Shown: one piece after another, positions 16,932 to 25,354 of the stretch
Layout: every line of letters starts with the position of its first letter
How positions within the stretch are numbered: position 1 is the stretch's first letter
From: Lysobacter sp.
Lineage (GTDB): Bacteria > Pseudomonadota > Gammaproteobacteria > Xanthomonadales > Xanthomonadaceae
Length of the DNA stretch: 64,000 nt
Direction: 5' to 3'
Assembly (NCBI GenBank): GCA_011526085.1
Contig: WYBC01000039.1
Location: 124,001 to 188,000, forward strand
Program-made: the position numbers and the translations under genes
Notes under the pieces: model-generated
The model's database searches: none
Told to the model about the DNA's origin: nothing
Seen by the model: only the letters and a program-made list of their open reading frames with translations

Positions 16932-19745
16932 TCAGTGGCAGCGCTGGCGTTCGCGTTCGAACGTGCGCGCGATGCTGCCGCCTTCGGGTTGGGCCGCGGC
17001 GATCTCGGCGCCGATCGCATCCAGCAGCGCCGGGCCGTCGCCGAAGCCCGGCTCGCGGCAGCGCTCCAGGGCGATGGCGGTCCCCGCCAGCCATGCGACC
17101 TTGCGCAGTTCCGGATCGGATTTCGGCAGTTCCGACAGCGCCTGCAGCTGGTTCGCCACCGAAGGCGCGGGCGGATCGGCATGCGCCAGATCGAACAGCG
17201 CCAGCGACAGTTCGGCGCGGCGCGTGTTCGGATGCGAGGGGCCATAGCCGCCGCGGGTGAGTTTCACCGCGGTCGCGAAATGCACGCGCGCCTTCTCGTC
17301 CTGGCCGAGCGCGGCCTGCACCTCGCCGAGCATGCGCTCGGTATCCCCGACGCGCCGGTTGTTGGCGCCGAGCTGCGCGGCGCGCAGTCGCCGCACCTGC
17401 AGCAGCAGCGGCAGCGCTTCCCGGCTGCGGCCGGCGTCGTGCAGCACCATCGCCTTGTTGAACAGCACGCCGTGGTACAGCGACGACGTCGGGTCCTTGC
17501 GCAGCACCGCCAGGGCGCGGTCGAGATGGCGTAGCGCGGTGTCGAACTGGCCCTGTTCCCAGGCCACGATGCCGAGACTCGCGTCGTTGCGCGCCACGTC
17601 CTCGTGATTGCGGCCGAGCCGCGCGACCAGCCACTGGTGGCTCTCGCCGAACGCCGCGCCGGCTTCGCGGAAGCGGCCCAGATCGACGTGGATCGCGGCC
17701 AGCTGGCGGCGCGCGTCGACGCTGGCCGGATGCTCCGGGCCGTGCAGATCCAGCGCCAGGGTCAACGCGTCGTAGCAGTCGCGCTCGGCGATCACCGGCT
17801 GCCCGGCGCTGCGCTCCAGATCGCACAGGCGGCGCTGCAGATCGATCGCCAGCGGATGGCGGTTGCCGACGCTGGCCTGCAACTGCGCCAGCGCGTTGCG
17901 GAAGCCCTGCAGCGCGGCCTCGGTCTTGCCCTCGTCGCTGTCGAGGTCGGCCAGATCGGCGAGGTTCTCGACCACCCCGGCGGTGTCTTCCAGGGTGTTG
18001 CGCCGCAGTTCCAGCGAGCGCTGGAACAACAGCCGCGCCACCTCCGGCCGGTTCTCCTGGCGCTGGCAGCGACCCAGTTCCGAATAGAAATCGGCGACCT
18101 GCGCCGGCAGGCTCCGCTGCAGGCCGCGCGCGTCGCTTTCCAGCGGCTTCATCCGCGCCACGCATTCGGGCGAACGATCGAGCAGGCGCATGGTGCGGCC
18201 GAAATCGGTCGCCGAAGACAGCCGCAGGCTGTCGGGCGCATCTTCGAGTCCGGCGATGATGCCGCCCTGGATTTTCAACAGGCGCTCTGCGTCGCGGTAA
18301 TCGCCCAGTCCCAAGCGCAGCCGCGCGATGACGCCGAACAGCTCCGCCTTCGCCAGCGGCTGCCGCGCGAGCTCGCGATTGCCGCGCTGTTCGCCGGCTT
18401 CCAGCAGCTTGCGCACGTCCAGCGGGCCCGGGGTGTCGCGGCCGCCGGCCTGTTCGAACAGGCCGGTCACGAAATCCTGCAGCGCCTGCGCCCGGCTGGC
18501 CTCGCGCACCGCCTGTCGCGCCTTCCACGTCACCAGCACCAGCGCGGTGGTCAGTACCAGCAGCACCAGCGCGGTCGTGGCCAGCGCCCAGCGGTGCCGC
18601 TGCACGAACTTGTGGCTGCGGTAGGCCATGCTCTGCGGCCGCGCCAGCACAGGCTTGCCTTCGAGATAGCGGTGCAGATCCAGCGCCATCGCCTCCACCG
18701 AGGGATAGCGGTGTTCCGGACGTTTCGACAGCGCCTTCAGCGCGATGTTGTCCAGGTCGCCGGCGATCTCCTTCGCGCGCCGGCGCAGCGCGATCATCCG
18801 CGACGGATCGCTGTCGACTTCGCGCAGCAGGTTCGCCGAGGGTTTCTGCGGGTCGGCGACCAGGATCGCTTCTTCCCACTCGGCGTCGGTCTGCCGCTTC
18901 AGCCGGTAGGGCTTGGTTTCGGCCAGCAGTTCGTACAGCACCACGCCCAGCGAATACACGTCGGTCATGGTGGTGACCGGTTCGCCGCGGATCTGCTCCG
19001 GCGCGGCGTAGTGCAGGGTGAACGCGCGTACCTCGGTGCGCGTGTTGTCGCGGCCCGGCTCGGGGCCGTCCAGCAGCTTGGCGATGCCGAAGTCCAGCAG
19101 CCGCACTTCGTCCAGCGGCGTGACCATGATGTTCGACGGCTTCAGATCGCGGTGCACGATCAGGTTGGCATGCGCATGGCTCACCGCCTCGCACACCTGC
19201 AGGAACAGCTTGATCCGCGCCTCGACGTTGAGGTCGCGGCTGCGGCACCAGTCGGTGATCGGTTCGCCCTCGACGTATTCCAGCGCCAGGTAGGGCTGGT
19301 TGTCGGTGCTGATGCCGGCGTCCAGCAGCCGCGCGATGTGCGGATGGCCGAGACGGGCGAGGATCTGGCGCTCGCGGGTGAAGCGCTGGCGCAGGTTGGG
19401 ATCGGCCAGGCCGGGGCGCAGCAGCTTCAGCGCGACCCGGCGCTGGTAGAGGCCGTCGGCGCGGCGCGCCAGCCAGACCTGGCCCATGCCGCCCTCGCCC
19501 AGCAGCCGGTCGAGCTTGTACGGCCCGATCAGCGTCTCGGGTTTGGCCATCGGCGGCGGCGCCACCAGCGGTTCGGCGAGGAAATCCTCGTTCTCGTCCT
19601 CCAGCGCCAGCAGCGCTTCGAGTTCGCCGGCCAGCGCCGGATCCTCCTCGCGCAGCGTGTCGAGCCGCGCCCTGCGGGCATCGGCATCGAGCTCGATCAG
19701 CGCATCGAGCAGCGGCGACAGGCGCTGCCAGCGTTCGGCGTCCAT
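16932..19745 (-). CDS. Membrane Ser/Thr protein kinase with TPR extracytoplasmic region
   Basis: A 937-aa Hanks-type kinase. Visible kinase features: Gly-rich loop GEGGMG at 83-88, catalytic Lys in VALKLL (107), HRDLKPSN at 198-205, DFG at 218-220, and APE at 248-250, with TDVYSLGVVLYEL in subdomain IX. An approximately 20-residue transmembrane segment (ALATTALVLLVLTTALVLVTW) lies at about 387-407. The remaining 500 or so residues are helical and repetitive, consistent with tetratricopeptide repeats outside the cytoplasm acting as a sensor or docking platform. It lies 75 bp downstream of an ECF-type sigma factor on the same strand, a pairing known in Xanthomonadaceae and Planctomycetes, suggesting that the kinase signals to the sigma factor or that both control the same response. 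Confidence 0.92.
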   Translation of the reverse strand: MDAERWQRLSPLLDALIELDADARRARLDTLREEDPALAGELEALLALEDENEDFLAEPLVAPPPMAKPETLIGPYKLDRLLGEGGMGQVWLARRADGLYQRRVALKLLRPGLADPNLRQRFTRERQILARLGHPHIARLLDAGISTDNQPYLALEYVEGEPITDWCRSRDLNVEARIKLFLQVCEAVSHAHANLIVHRDLKPSNIMVTPLDEVRLLDFGIAKLLDGPEPGRDNTRTEVRAFTLHYAAPEQIRGEPVTTMTDVYSLGVVLYELLAETKPYRLKRQTDAEWEEAILVADPQKPSANLLREVDSDPSRMIALRRRAKEIAGDLDNIALKALSKRPEHRYPSVEAMALDLHRYLEGKPVLARPQSMAYRSHKFVQRHRWALATTALVLLVLTTALVLVTWKARQAVREASRAQALQDFVTGLFEQAGGRDTPGPLDVRKLLEAGEQRGNRELARQPLAKAELFGVIARLRLGLGDYRDAERLLKIQGGIIAGLEDAPDSLRLSSATDFGRTMRLLDRSPECVARMKPLESDARGLQRSLPAQVADFYSELGRCQRQENRPEVARLLFQRSLELRRNTLEDTAGVVENLADLADLDSDEGKTEAALQGFRNALAQLQASVGNRHPLAIDLQRRLCDLERSAGQPVIAERDCYDALTLALDLHGPEHPASVDARRQLAAIHVDLGRFREAGAAFGESHQWLVARLGRNHEDVARNDASLGIVAWEQGQFDTALRHLDRALAVLRKDPTSSLYHGVLFNKAMVLHDAGRSREALPLLLQVRRLRAAQLGANNRRVGDTERMLGEVQAALGQDEKARVHFATAVKLTRGGYGPSHPNTRRAELSLALFDLAHADPPAPSVANQLQALSELPKSDPELRKVAWLAGTAIALERCREPGFGDGPALLDAIGAEIAAAQPEGGSIARTFERERQRCH

Positions 19746-19820
19746 GGGCTCGGGAGTTCTGCTCAGGCGTCGCGTGAGGTCGGCATCATCGTCGCCGCTG
19801 CGGGCCGCGCCCGCAAGCCG

Positions 19821-20408
19821 TCAGCGCTGGCCGTTCTCGTCGCCCAGCGAGGCCAGCAGGAACAGCCGCGCCTTCTGCCAGTCGCGACGGATGCTGCGCT
19901 CGGAGCGGTGCAGCAGTTCGGCGATCTCCTGCTCGGAGAGGCCGGCAAAATAGCGCAGCTCCACCACCTGGGCCAGCTTGGCGTCGACCCCGGCCAGCTT
20001 GGTCAGCGCGGTGTCCAGACCGAGCATGTCCTCGTCCAGACGCAGGCCGCCTTCGACATCGTCCGGCAGCTCGGTGACGCGATGCAGGTCGCCGCCGCGC
20101 TTCTGCGCCAAGCGCTGGCGGGCGTAGTCCACCACCACGCTGCGCATCGCCGAGGCGGCGTAGGCGAAGAAGTGCGCGCGATCGTCGAACTGCACGTCGC
20201 GGCGGCCGATCAGTTTCAGGTAGGCCTCGTGCACCAGCGCGGTGGCGTCGAGCGTCTGCCCGTACTGCCCGGCCAGCTGGCGCCGCGCCATCGCGTGCAG
20301 CTCGTGATACAGGGTGCCCAGCACGCGGTCCAGCGCGGCGCGATCGCCGTCGCGGGCGGCATCCAGCCACTGGGTGATGTCGGCGGATTCGCTGGGGTGG
20401 TCGCTCAT
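19821..20408 (-). CDS. ECF-type sigma factor (TIGR02999-like)
   Basis: Encodes 195 aa. Sigma region 2 is seen in LDAARDGDRAALDRVLGTLYHELHAMARRQL and ATALVHEAYLKLIG, and region 4 in VVELRYFAGLSEQEIAELLHRSERSIRRDWQKARLFL, a helix-turn-helix for -35 recognition. The start at 20408 (MSDHPSES) is favoured over an in-frame ATG at 20471, which would add a low-complexity leader. No anti-sigma factor gene is adjacent; instead a Ser/Thr kinase follows, and phosphorylation may take the role of an anti-sigma switch (inference from the gene pair). A -10-like TATAGT lies 34 nt upstream. Confidence 0.88.
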   Translation of the reverse strand: MSDHPSESADITQWLDAARDGDRAALDRVLGTLYHELHAMARRQLAGQYGQTLDATALVHEAYLKLIGRRDVQFDDRAHFFAYAASAMRSVVVDYARQRLAQKRGGDLHRVTELPDDVEGGLRLDEDMLGLDTALTKLAGVDAKLAQVVELRYFAGLSEQEIAELLHRSERSIRRDWQKARLFLLASLGDENGQR

Positions 20409-20441
20409 GGACGGGTCGGGGGCACCATCGGTCGGAAACCG

Positions 20442-20447
20442 ACTATA
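20442..20447 (-). promoter_or_regulatory. -10-like box upstream of the sigma factor gene
   Basis: Minus-strand TATAGT (20447-20442) lies 34 nt before the ATG at 20408. No good -35 TTGACA match is seen at the expected distance, so an activator or alternative sigma factor may be needed. A short palindrome GTCGG-AAA-CCGAC (20431-20443) overlaps the start region and could be an operator. Confidence 0.35.
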
Positions 20448-20498
20448 CCGCGCCCCGGCGACGGCCGGCATCGCGGGAGTGCCGCGGACCGGGCCGCG

Positions 20499-21326
20499 TC
20501 AGCGCTGGCAGTGCCCGCACCAGACCGTGGCCCGCTGCGCCAGCATCGCCTGCTTCAGCGGCCGCCCGCAGCGCGGGCAGGGTTCGCCGCCGCGGCCGTA
20601 GGCGGACAGTTCCTGCTCGAAATACCCGGGCGCGCCGTCCGGGCTGAGGAAATCGCGCAGGGTGGTGCCGCCGCGCTGGATCGCATACGCCAGAATGCGG
20701 CGGATCTCGGTCGCGATCGCGTCGTAGCGTTCGCGCGAGACCTTGCCCGCCGCGCGCAGCGGCGACACGCCCGCGGCGAACAGCGCCTCGGCGGCGTAGA
20801 TGTTGCCCACGCCGACCACGATCTTCTGATCCATCAGGAACGCCTTCACCGGCGCCTTGCGCCCGCGGCTGCGTTCGAACAGCAGTTCGCCGCTGAAATC
20901 GTCCGACAGCGGCTCCGGCCCGAGATCGCGCAGCAATTCGTGGGTCTCGCCCGGCGCCTGCCACAGCAGACAACCGAAACGCCGCGGATCGTTGAAGCGC
21001 AACACGCGCGGTTTCGCGCGACCGGCGCCTTCGATCAGCAGATCCACATGATCGTGCGCCTGCACCGGCGTCTCCGCGGGGAGCACGCGTATGCTGCCCG
21101 ACATGCCCAGATGCCAGAGCGCTGAACCGGCGTCGGTGTCCATCAACAGATACTTCGCCCGCCGCCGGATCGCCGTGATCGTTCGCGACGGCAACAGCGC
21201 CTCGATCTCGCGCGGAATCGGCCAGCGCAGATCCGGCCGCCGCAGCGTCACGCCGACGATGCGCCTGCCTTCCAGATGCGGCGCCAGGCCGCGGCGCGTG
21301 GTTTCGACTTCGGGGAGTTCGGGCAT
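20499..21326 (-). CDS. mutM: Formamidopyrimidine-DNA glycosylase (Fpg/MutM)
   Basis: A bifunctional base-excision repair enzyme that removes 8-oxoguanine and formamidopyrimidines and nicks abasic sites. The N-terminus MPELPEVETTRRGL contains the catalytic Pro (after Met removal) and Glu. The H2TH region includes QKIVVGVGNIYAAEALF. The C-terminal zinc finger is complete: CPRCGRPLKQ...VWCGHCQR with four Cys and the final catalytic Arg region. Length 275 aa is typical. It lies upstream of the sigma factor gene on the same strand with a 90-bp gap and is probably separately transcribed. Confidence 0.97.
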   Translation of the reverse strand: MPELPEVETTRRGLAPHLEGRRIVGVTLRRPDLRWPIPREIEALLPSRTITAIRRRAKYLLMDTDAGSALWHLGMSGSIRVLPAETPVQAHDHVDLLIEGAGRAKPRVLRFNDPRRFGCLLWQAPGETHELLRDLGPEPLSDDFSGELLFERSRGRKAPVKAFLMDQKIVVGVGNIYAAEALFAAGVSPLRAAGKVSRERYDAIATEIRRILAYAIQRGGTTLRDFLSPDGAPGYFEQELSAYGRGGEPCPRCGRPLKQAMLAQRATVWCGHCQR

Positions 21327-21551
21327 GGGGGATCAATGGCACTGAGACGGCGGAATCATACGGCCATGAACGCGAGCGCGCTGGCGGCAGTGCTGGCGGA
21401 AAATGAAGGGCCTGCTCCAGGCCGCCGTCAGCACCACCGGATCGGATTTCCGGTTTCGATCGCGGCTTCGCACAGTTCGGTCAATGGTTCGACGATATAG
21501 TCGAAATCGCCCGGGGTAACAGCGCGCAGCAGATGTGATGCATGAAAATCC

Positions 21552-21569
21552 GGTGCGCCGAGGCGCACC
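21552..21569 (-). terminator. Hairpin terminator after the phospholipid operon
   Basis: A perfect palindrome GGTGCGCC-GA-GGCGCACC is followed on the minus strand by GGATTTTC, a modest T-run. It lies about 50 nt after the stop of the cytidylyltransferase gene. The rest of 21327-21620 holds no convincing gene; a 71-codon minus-strand frame at 21428-21643 overlaps the end of the operon and looks random in its first half. Confidence 0.5.
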
Positions 21570-21620
21570 CTATTCTCATGTTCACGGGTTTTGGGTGGAG
21601 TTCGTTTCGCCCGCCGCCAT

Positions 21621-22571
21621 CTACTGCCACCCATACCGCACAAGATGGAAAAAGATCGGCGCCGCGAACACGACGGAGTCGAGGCGGTCGAGGATGCCGC
21701 CGTGGCCTTCGATCATGTGGCCCCAGTCCTTCACGCCGCGGTCGCGCTTGATCGCGGACATCACGAGGCCGCCGAAGAAGCCCATCAGGCAGATGACGAG
21801 GGCGACGAGCGCGGCCTCGACCGGGGTGAACGGGGTGATGCCGTGCAGCGCGGCGCCGAGCACGGTGGCGCTGGCGACGCCGCCGATCAGGCCTTCCCAC
21901 GTCTTGGATGGCGACAGCGCGGGGGCGACCTTGTGCTTGCCCAGCAGCTTGCCCCAGACGTACTGCAGCACATCGCTGCCCTGGACCACGATCACCAGGA
22001 AGGCGATCAGCAGCAGATTGCGGCCTTCGAAGCCCGGGATGTTCAGCGTCATCAGCGCCGGCACGTGAGACAGGCAGAACACGCAGATCATCAGCCCCCA
22101 CTGCACCTTCGAGGCGCGTTCGAGGAAGCGGGTGGTGTCGGCCGAGAGCGCGGCGAAGATCGGCAGCAGCAGGAAGGCGTAGACCGGGATGAAGATCGCG
22201 TACAGCCCGTACCATTCGATCCACACCAGCGCGTACTGCACCGGCAGCGCGATGAAGAACGCCAGCAGCAGCACCAGATGGTCGCCGCGGCGGGTGTAGC
22301 ACAGGGTGATGTATTCGCGCAGCGCGAAGAACGACAGCAGGCCGAACAGCACGATCACGCCGCCCTTCCCGAACCAGAACGCGGCCGCGAGCACGCCGAC
22401 CATCCACCACCAGGCGCGGATGCGGCTGTTGAGGTTGTCGATCACGCCGTGCGGTTCCTCGGGCGCGAAGCGCAGCTTCAGCACCCAGCCGATGATCGAC
22501 GCCACCGTGAGCACGGCGACCGCGCCTGCGAAAATCGGCAATGCGTACATCGAGGGAAACGGGTTGTGCAT
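21621..22571 (-). CDS. Phosphatidate cytidylyltransferase (CdsA family, YnbB-like)
   Basis: Makes CDP-diacylglycerol from phosphatidic acid and CTP in the inner membrane. The 316-aa protein has about eight hydrophobic segments and carries the full CDP-diglyceride synthase signature near the C-terminus: SAIKRDRGVKD, GHGGILDRLDS, fitting PROSITE pattern PS01315 residue by residue. SKTWEG upstream is also typical. The ATG at 22571 shares one base with the stop of the acyltransferase gene (TGATG). It is the last gene of a three-gene minus-strand set (CDP-alcohol phosphatidyltransferase, acyltransferase, cytidylyltransferase) reminiscent of E. coli ynbA-ynbB. Since a housekeeping cdsA is expected elsewhere, this is probably a second, specialised copy. 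Confidence 0.88.
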   Translation of the reverse strand: MHNPFPSMYALPIFAGAVAVLTVASIIGWVLKLRFAPEEPHGVIDNLNSRIRAWWWMVGVLAAAFWFGKGGVIVLFGLLSFFALREYITLCYTRRGDHLVLLLAFFIALPVQYALVWIEWYGLYAIFIPVYAFLLLPIFAALSADTTRFLERASKVQWGLMICVFCLSHVPALMTLNIPGFEGRNLLLIAFLVIVVQGSDVLQYVWGKLLGKHKVAPALSPSKTWEGLIGGVASATVLGAALHGITPFTPVEAALVALVICLMGFFGGLVMSAIKRDRGVKDWGHMIEGHGGILDRLDSVVFAAPIFFHLVRYGWQ

Positions 22572-23293
22572 CAGGCGGGCTCCACGGGCGCGGGTGGGAT
22601 GGTGTCGTCGTTGTCGCTGGGCGTCGCGTCGTCGGGATCCTCGGGGCGCAGCGCCAGCATCGCCGCGCGCGCGCGTTCGAGGAAGGCGGCCTTGTCTTCG
22701 CCGTCGATGCGCGCCAGCGGCGGGCCGAACACGACCGTGCACAGCAGCGGGATCGGGATCAGCTGCCCTTTCGGCATCACCCGCGCGAGATTGTTGATCC
22801 ACACCGGCACCAGTTCGGCCTGCGGCGCTTTCGCGGCGAGGTGGAACAGGCCGCTCTTGAACGGCAGCAGCACCGCGTCGGTGGTGTTGCGGGTGCCTTC
22901 CGGGAAGATGATCAGCGAATCGCCGCCGGCCAGCGCGTCGGCCATCAGCGCGATCGGATCCGGACTATCACTTTTATCGGGAGCCGCCTTGCGCTCGCGA
23001 TCGATCAGCACAGCGCGGAACACCTTGCCGCCGAGGAAGCGGCGCAGCGGATCGCGGTTCCAGTAGTCGGCGCCGGCCACCGGGCGCGTGCGCCGGCGCA
23101 GCCACGGCGGCAGCGACGCCCACAGCAGCACGAAGTCGCCGTGGCTGGCGTGGTTGGCGAAGTAGATGCGCTGCGCGGCGTTGGGCCGGATGCCGCGCCA
23201 GAACGCCTGCGCGCCGGTGAGCAGGCGGATGAAAGCGATGATGAGCCGCGCGGTCAGGGATTCGATCGGCCCGGTGTCCCGGCGTGCGCTCAT
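22571..23293 (-). CDS. 1-acyl-glycerol-3-phosphate acyltransferase-like (PlsC family)
   Basis: A 240-aa acyltransferase of the PlsC/LPLAT family, probably adding the second acyl chain to lysophosphatidic acid. Motif I is NHASHGD (H-x4-D), motif III is FPEGTRN, and VPVWINNL is the last conserved block. One hydrophobic N-terminal segment (LTARLIIAFIRLLTG) can anchor it to the membrane. The start at 23293 overlaps the preceding gene by four bases (ATGA) and its stop overlaps the next start, so the three proteins are translationally coupled and may form a pathway-specific complex. Acyl donor is not deducible. Confidence 0.88.
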   Translation of the reverse strand: MSARRDTGPIESLTARLIIAFIRLLTGAQAFWRGIRPNAAQRIYFANHASHGDFVLLWASLPPWLRRRTRPVAGADYWNRDPLRRFLGGKVFRAVLIDRERKAAPDKSDSPDPIALMADALAGGDSLIIFPEGTRNTTDAVLLPFKSGLFHLAAKAPQAELVPVWINNLARVMPKGQLIPIPLLCTVVFGPPLARIDGEDKAAFLERARAAMLALRPEDPDDATPSDNDDTIPPAPVEPA

Positions 23294-23913
23294 GGCGCGA
23301 CCGCCGCTTCGCGCAGACCGTTGCGCACGCGCCGCACGACCGTCCACGCGGTCAGCGCGCACAGCGCCGGGAACAGCCAGAAGGCCCACGCCGGCAGCAG
23401 CCCGGCGATGCCGATCCACAGCGCGATCGCGCCGAGCACGAAGGCGCGGTCGCTCTTGCCCATCGGGCCGTCGTAGCGACGGCTCGCCCCGACCGTCGGC
23501 CCCAGCGCGCCGGCGAATTCGCTCAGCCCGGCCAGCACGACGAAGACCGCCACCCACACCGGCCCGTGCGCGGTCGCGAACGGCGCCACCGCGGCGAACG
23601 GCAGCGCCAGCGCGGCGTCGGCGATCACGTCGGTGAGTTCGTTGAGATAGGCGCCGAGCTTCGACTGCTGGCCGAACTCGCGCGCCAGCATGCCGTCGAT
23701 GGCGTTGAAGGCCATGCGCAGGAACATCCACAGCGGGATCGCCAGGAACGCCGGCGGACCGGGTGCGTGGAAGTACAGCCACAGGCCGAGCGCGATCGAC
23801 AGCGTGCAGGCAGCGAGGGTGACCTGGTTGGCGGTGACGCCGAGCGCGTGCAGGCGACGGACGAACGGGCGCAGCAGCGCCTGGAATTTCGGTTTGAGTG
23901 CGTAGATCGACAT
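23290..23913 (-). CDS. CDP-alcohol phosphatidyltransferase family protein (YnbA-like)
   Basis: A 207-aa membrane protein with five to six hydrophobic segments. Members transfer a phosphatidyl group from CDP-diacylglycerol to an alcohol. The signature region NAIDGMLAREFGQQSKLGAYLNELTD aligns with D-x2-D-G-x2-A-R-x8-G-x3-D-x3-D, but the first and third Asp are Asn here while the second and the fourth (catalytic base) are kept. The alcohol acceptor is unknown. The gene leads an operon with a PlsC-type and a CdsA-type enzyme, which together could make the CDP-diacylglycerol and use it. The ATG at 23913 is favoured because it directly precedes the first conserved helix. Divergent from a fatty acid desaturase gene. 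Confidence 0.85.
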   Translation of the reverse strand: MSIYALKPKFQALLRPFVRRLHALGVTANQVTLAACTLSIALGLWLYFHAPGPPAFLAIPLWMFLRMAFNAIDGMLAREFGQQSKLGAYLNELTDVIADAALALPFAAVAPFATAHGPVWVAVFVVLAGLSEFAGALGPTVGASRRYDGPMGKSDRAFVLGAIALWIGIAGLLPAWAFWLFPALCALTAWTVVRRVRNGLREAAVAP

Positions 23914-24098
23914 GGCCGCGCCATCATTCCATACCGCCCCGTCCGTTGTCCGCAATGTGAACGGTTCGCGATTTTTCGCCGCCATGGTCCGAATTGCGAC
24001 GCCCATCGCCCAACGCGGGTGAACCATACGCATTCGAACGGATGGCAATCGGCCATGGTCGGCCCCATCATGCAGGGGTTCTCCACGAGTCCGCGCGC

Positions 24099-25307
24099 AT
24101 GTCCCTGTCCCTGTTCGATTTTCTCTCCGGCGGCCTGCTTCAGGCCAGTTGGGTCACGATGCTGATCTATCTGCTGATCGCGACCCAGCTCACGATCTTC
24201 GCGGTGACCCTGTATCTGCATCGCAGCCAGGCGCATCGCGGCGTCGATTTCCATCCCTTGCTGAATCACTTCTTCCGCTTCTGGACGTGGCTGACCACGT
24301 CGATGATCACCCGCGAGTGGGTGGCGATCCATCGCAAGCATCATGCGAAGTGCGAGACCGAAGAGGATCCGCACAGCCCGATGACCAAGGGCATCTCCAC
24401 GGTGTTCTGGCGCGGCGTCGAGCTGTACCGCGAAGCGCGCCGCGACCGCGCCTCGATCGAGCAGTACGGCAAAGGCGCGCCGAACGATTGGATCGAACGC
24501 CATCTCTACACCGCGCACGCCACCTTCGGCCCGACCCTGCTGCTGTTCCTCAGCTTCGCGCTGTTCGGCTTCAAGGGCATCGCGGTGTGGGCGATCCAGA
24601 TGGCGTGGATTCCGTTCTGGGCCGCCGGCGTCGTCAATGGCCTCGGCCACTGGTGGGGCTATCGCAACTTCGAGACCACCGACACCGCGACCAACCTCAC
24701 CCCGTGGGCGGTGTGGATCGGCGGCGAGGAGCTGCACAACAACCATCACGCCTTCCCGAGTTCGGCCAAGTTCGCCCTGCGCAAGTGGGAGTTCGACATC
24801 GGCTGGGCCGCGATCAAGGCGCTGGAAACCGTCGGCCTGGCGAAGGTGCTGCGGGTCGCGCCGAGCCTCGACATCCGCCCGAACATCCCGGTGCCGGACA
24901 CCGACACCCTGAAGGCGCTGCTGGCGCTGCGCTTCCAGGCGATGACCGATTACCAGCGCAACGTCGTCAAGCCGGCGCTGCGCGAGGAAGCGCGGATCGC
25001 CGGCGAGAAGCTGCGCGCGCTGCTGCCGCGCAAGCTGCGCAAGGGCATCGTCGACGACGGCCGCTGGCTGCAGCCCGACGCCCGCGAACAGCTGCGGGAA
25101 TGGGTCGCGCAGCGTCCGCGCATCGGCACCCTGATCGAATACCGCGCGCGCCTGTCGGCGGTGCTGGAAACCCGCAGCCAGAGCGCGACCGAGACCCTGC
25201 AGCAGTTGCAGCAGTGGTGTCGCGAGGCCGAAGCCAGCGGCATCCAGGCGCTGCAGGAGTTCTCGCTGCGCATGAAGGGCTATTCGCTGCAGCCCGTGCG
25301 CGCCTGA
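24099..25307 (+). CDS. Acyl-CoA/acyl-lipid delta-9-type fatty acid desaturase
   Basis: A 402-aa membrane di-iron desaturase that introduces a double bond in acyl chains. The three His boxes are present: HRSQAH, HRKHH and HNNHH, between four hydrophobic segments. The C-terminal 120 residues are charged and helical (after WEFDIGWAAIKALE), an extension seen in Pseudomonas DesA-like proteins. Start at 24099 (MSLSLFDFLSG) is preferred over an ATG-less upstream extension in frame from 23994. It diverges from the phospholipid operon across a 185-bp gap containing an imperfect palindrome (CATTCGAACGGATG, 24031-24044) that could bind a regulator. Membrane-lipid remodelling seems the shared theme of 21621-25307. 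Confidence 0.92.
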   Translation: MSLSLFDFLSGGLLQASWVTMLIYLLIATQLTIFAVTLYLHRSQAHRGVDFHPLLNHFFRFWTWLTTSMITREWVAIHRKHHAKCETEEDPHSPMTKGISTVFWRGVELYREARRDRASIEQYGKGAPNDWIERHLYTAHATFGPTLLLFLSFALFGFKGIAVWAIQMAWIPFWAAGVVNGLGHWWGYRNFETTDTATNLTPWAVWIGGEELHNNHHAFPSSAKFALRKWEFDIGWAAIKALETVGLAKVLRVAPSLDIRPNIPVPDTDTLKALLALRFQAMTDYQRNVVKPALREEARIAGEKLRALLPRKLRKGIVDDGRWLQPDAREQLREWVAQRPRIGTLIEYRARLSAVLETRSQSATETLQQLQQWCREAEASGIQALQEFSLRMKGYSLQPVRA

Positions 25308-25354
25308 GTTTCGCCGCGCACCGCCGCCGCGCCGTGACCGCCGCCGTCGCCCGC

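Noticed and set aside
17604-21125. A 1173-codon open frame on the plus strand opposite the kinase, sigma factor and mutM
   Set aside because: It is antisense to three genes with clear motifs. Long antisense frames are expected in GC-rich DNA with few stop codons, and its translation is Ala/Arg/Gln-rich without domains.
21428-21643. 71-codon minus-strand frame after the cytidylyltransferase gene
   Set aside because: It overlaps the end of that gene and the likely terminator hairpin, and its first half is composition-driven. The C-terminal part (TPGDFDYIVEPLTELCEAAIE) looks more protein-like and might be a relic, but support is too weak.
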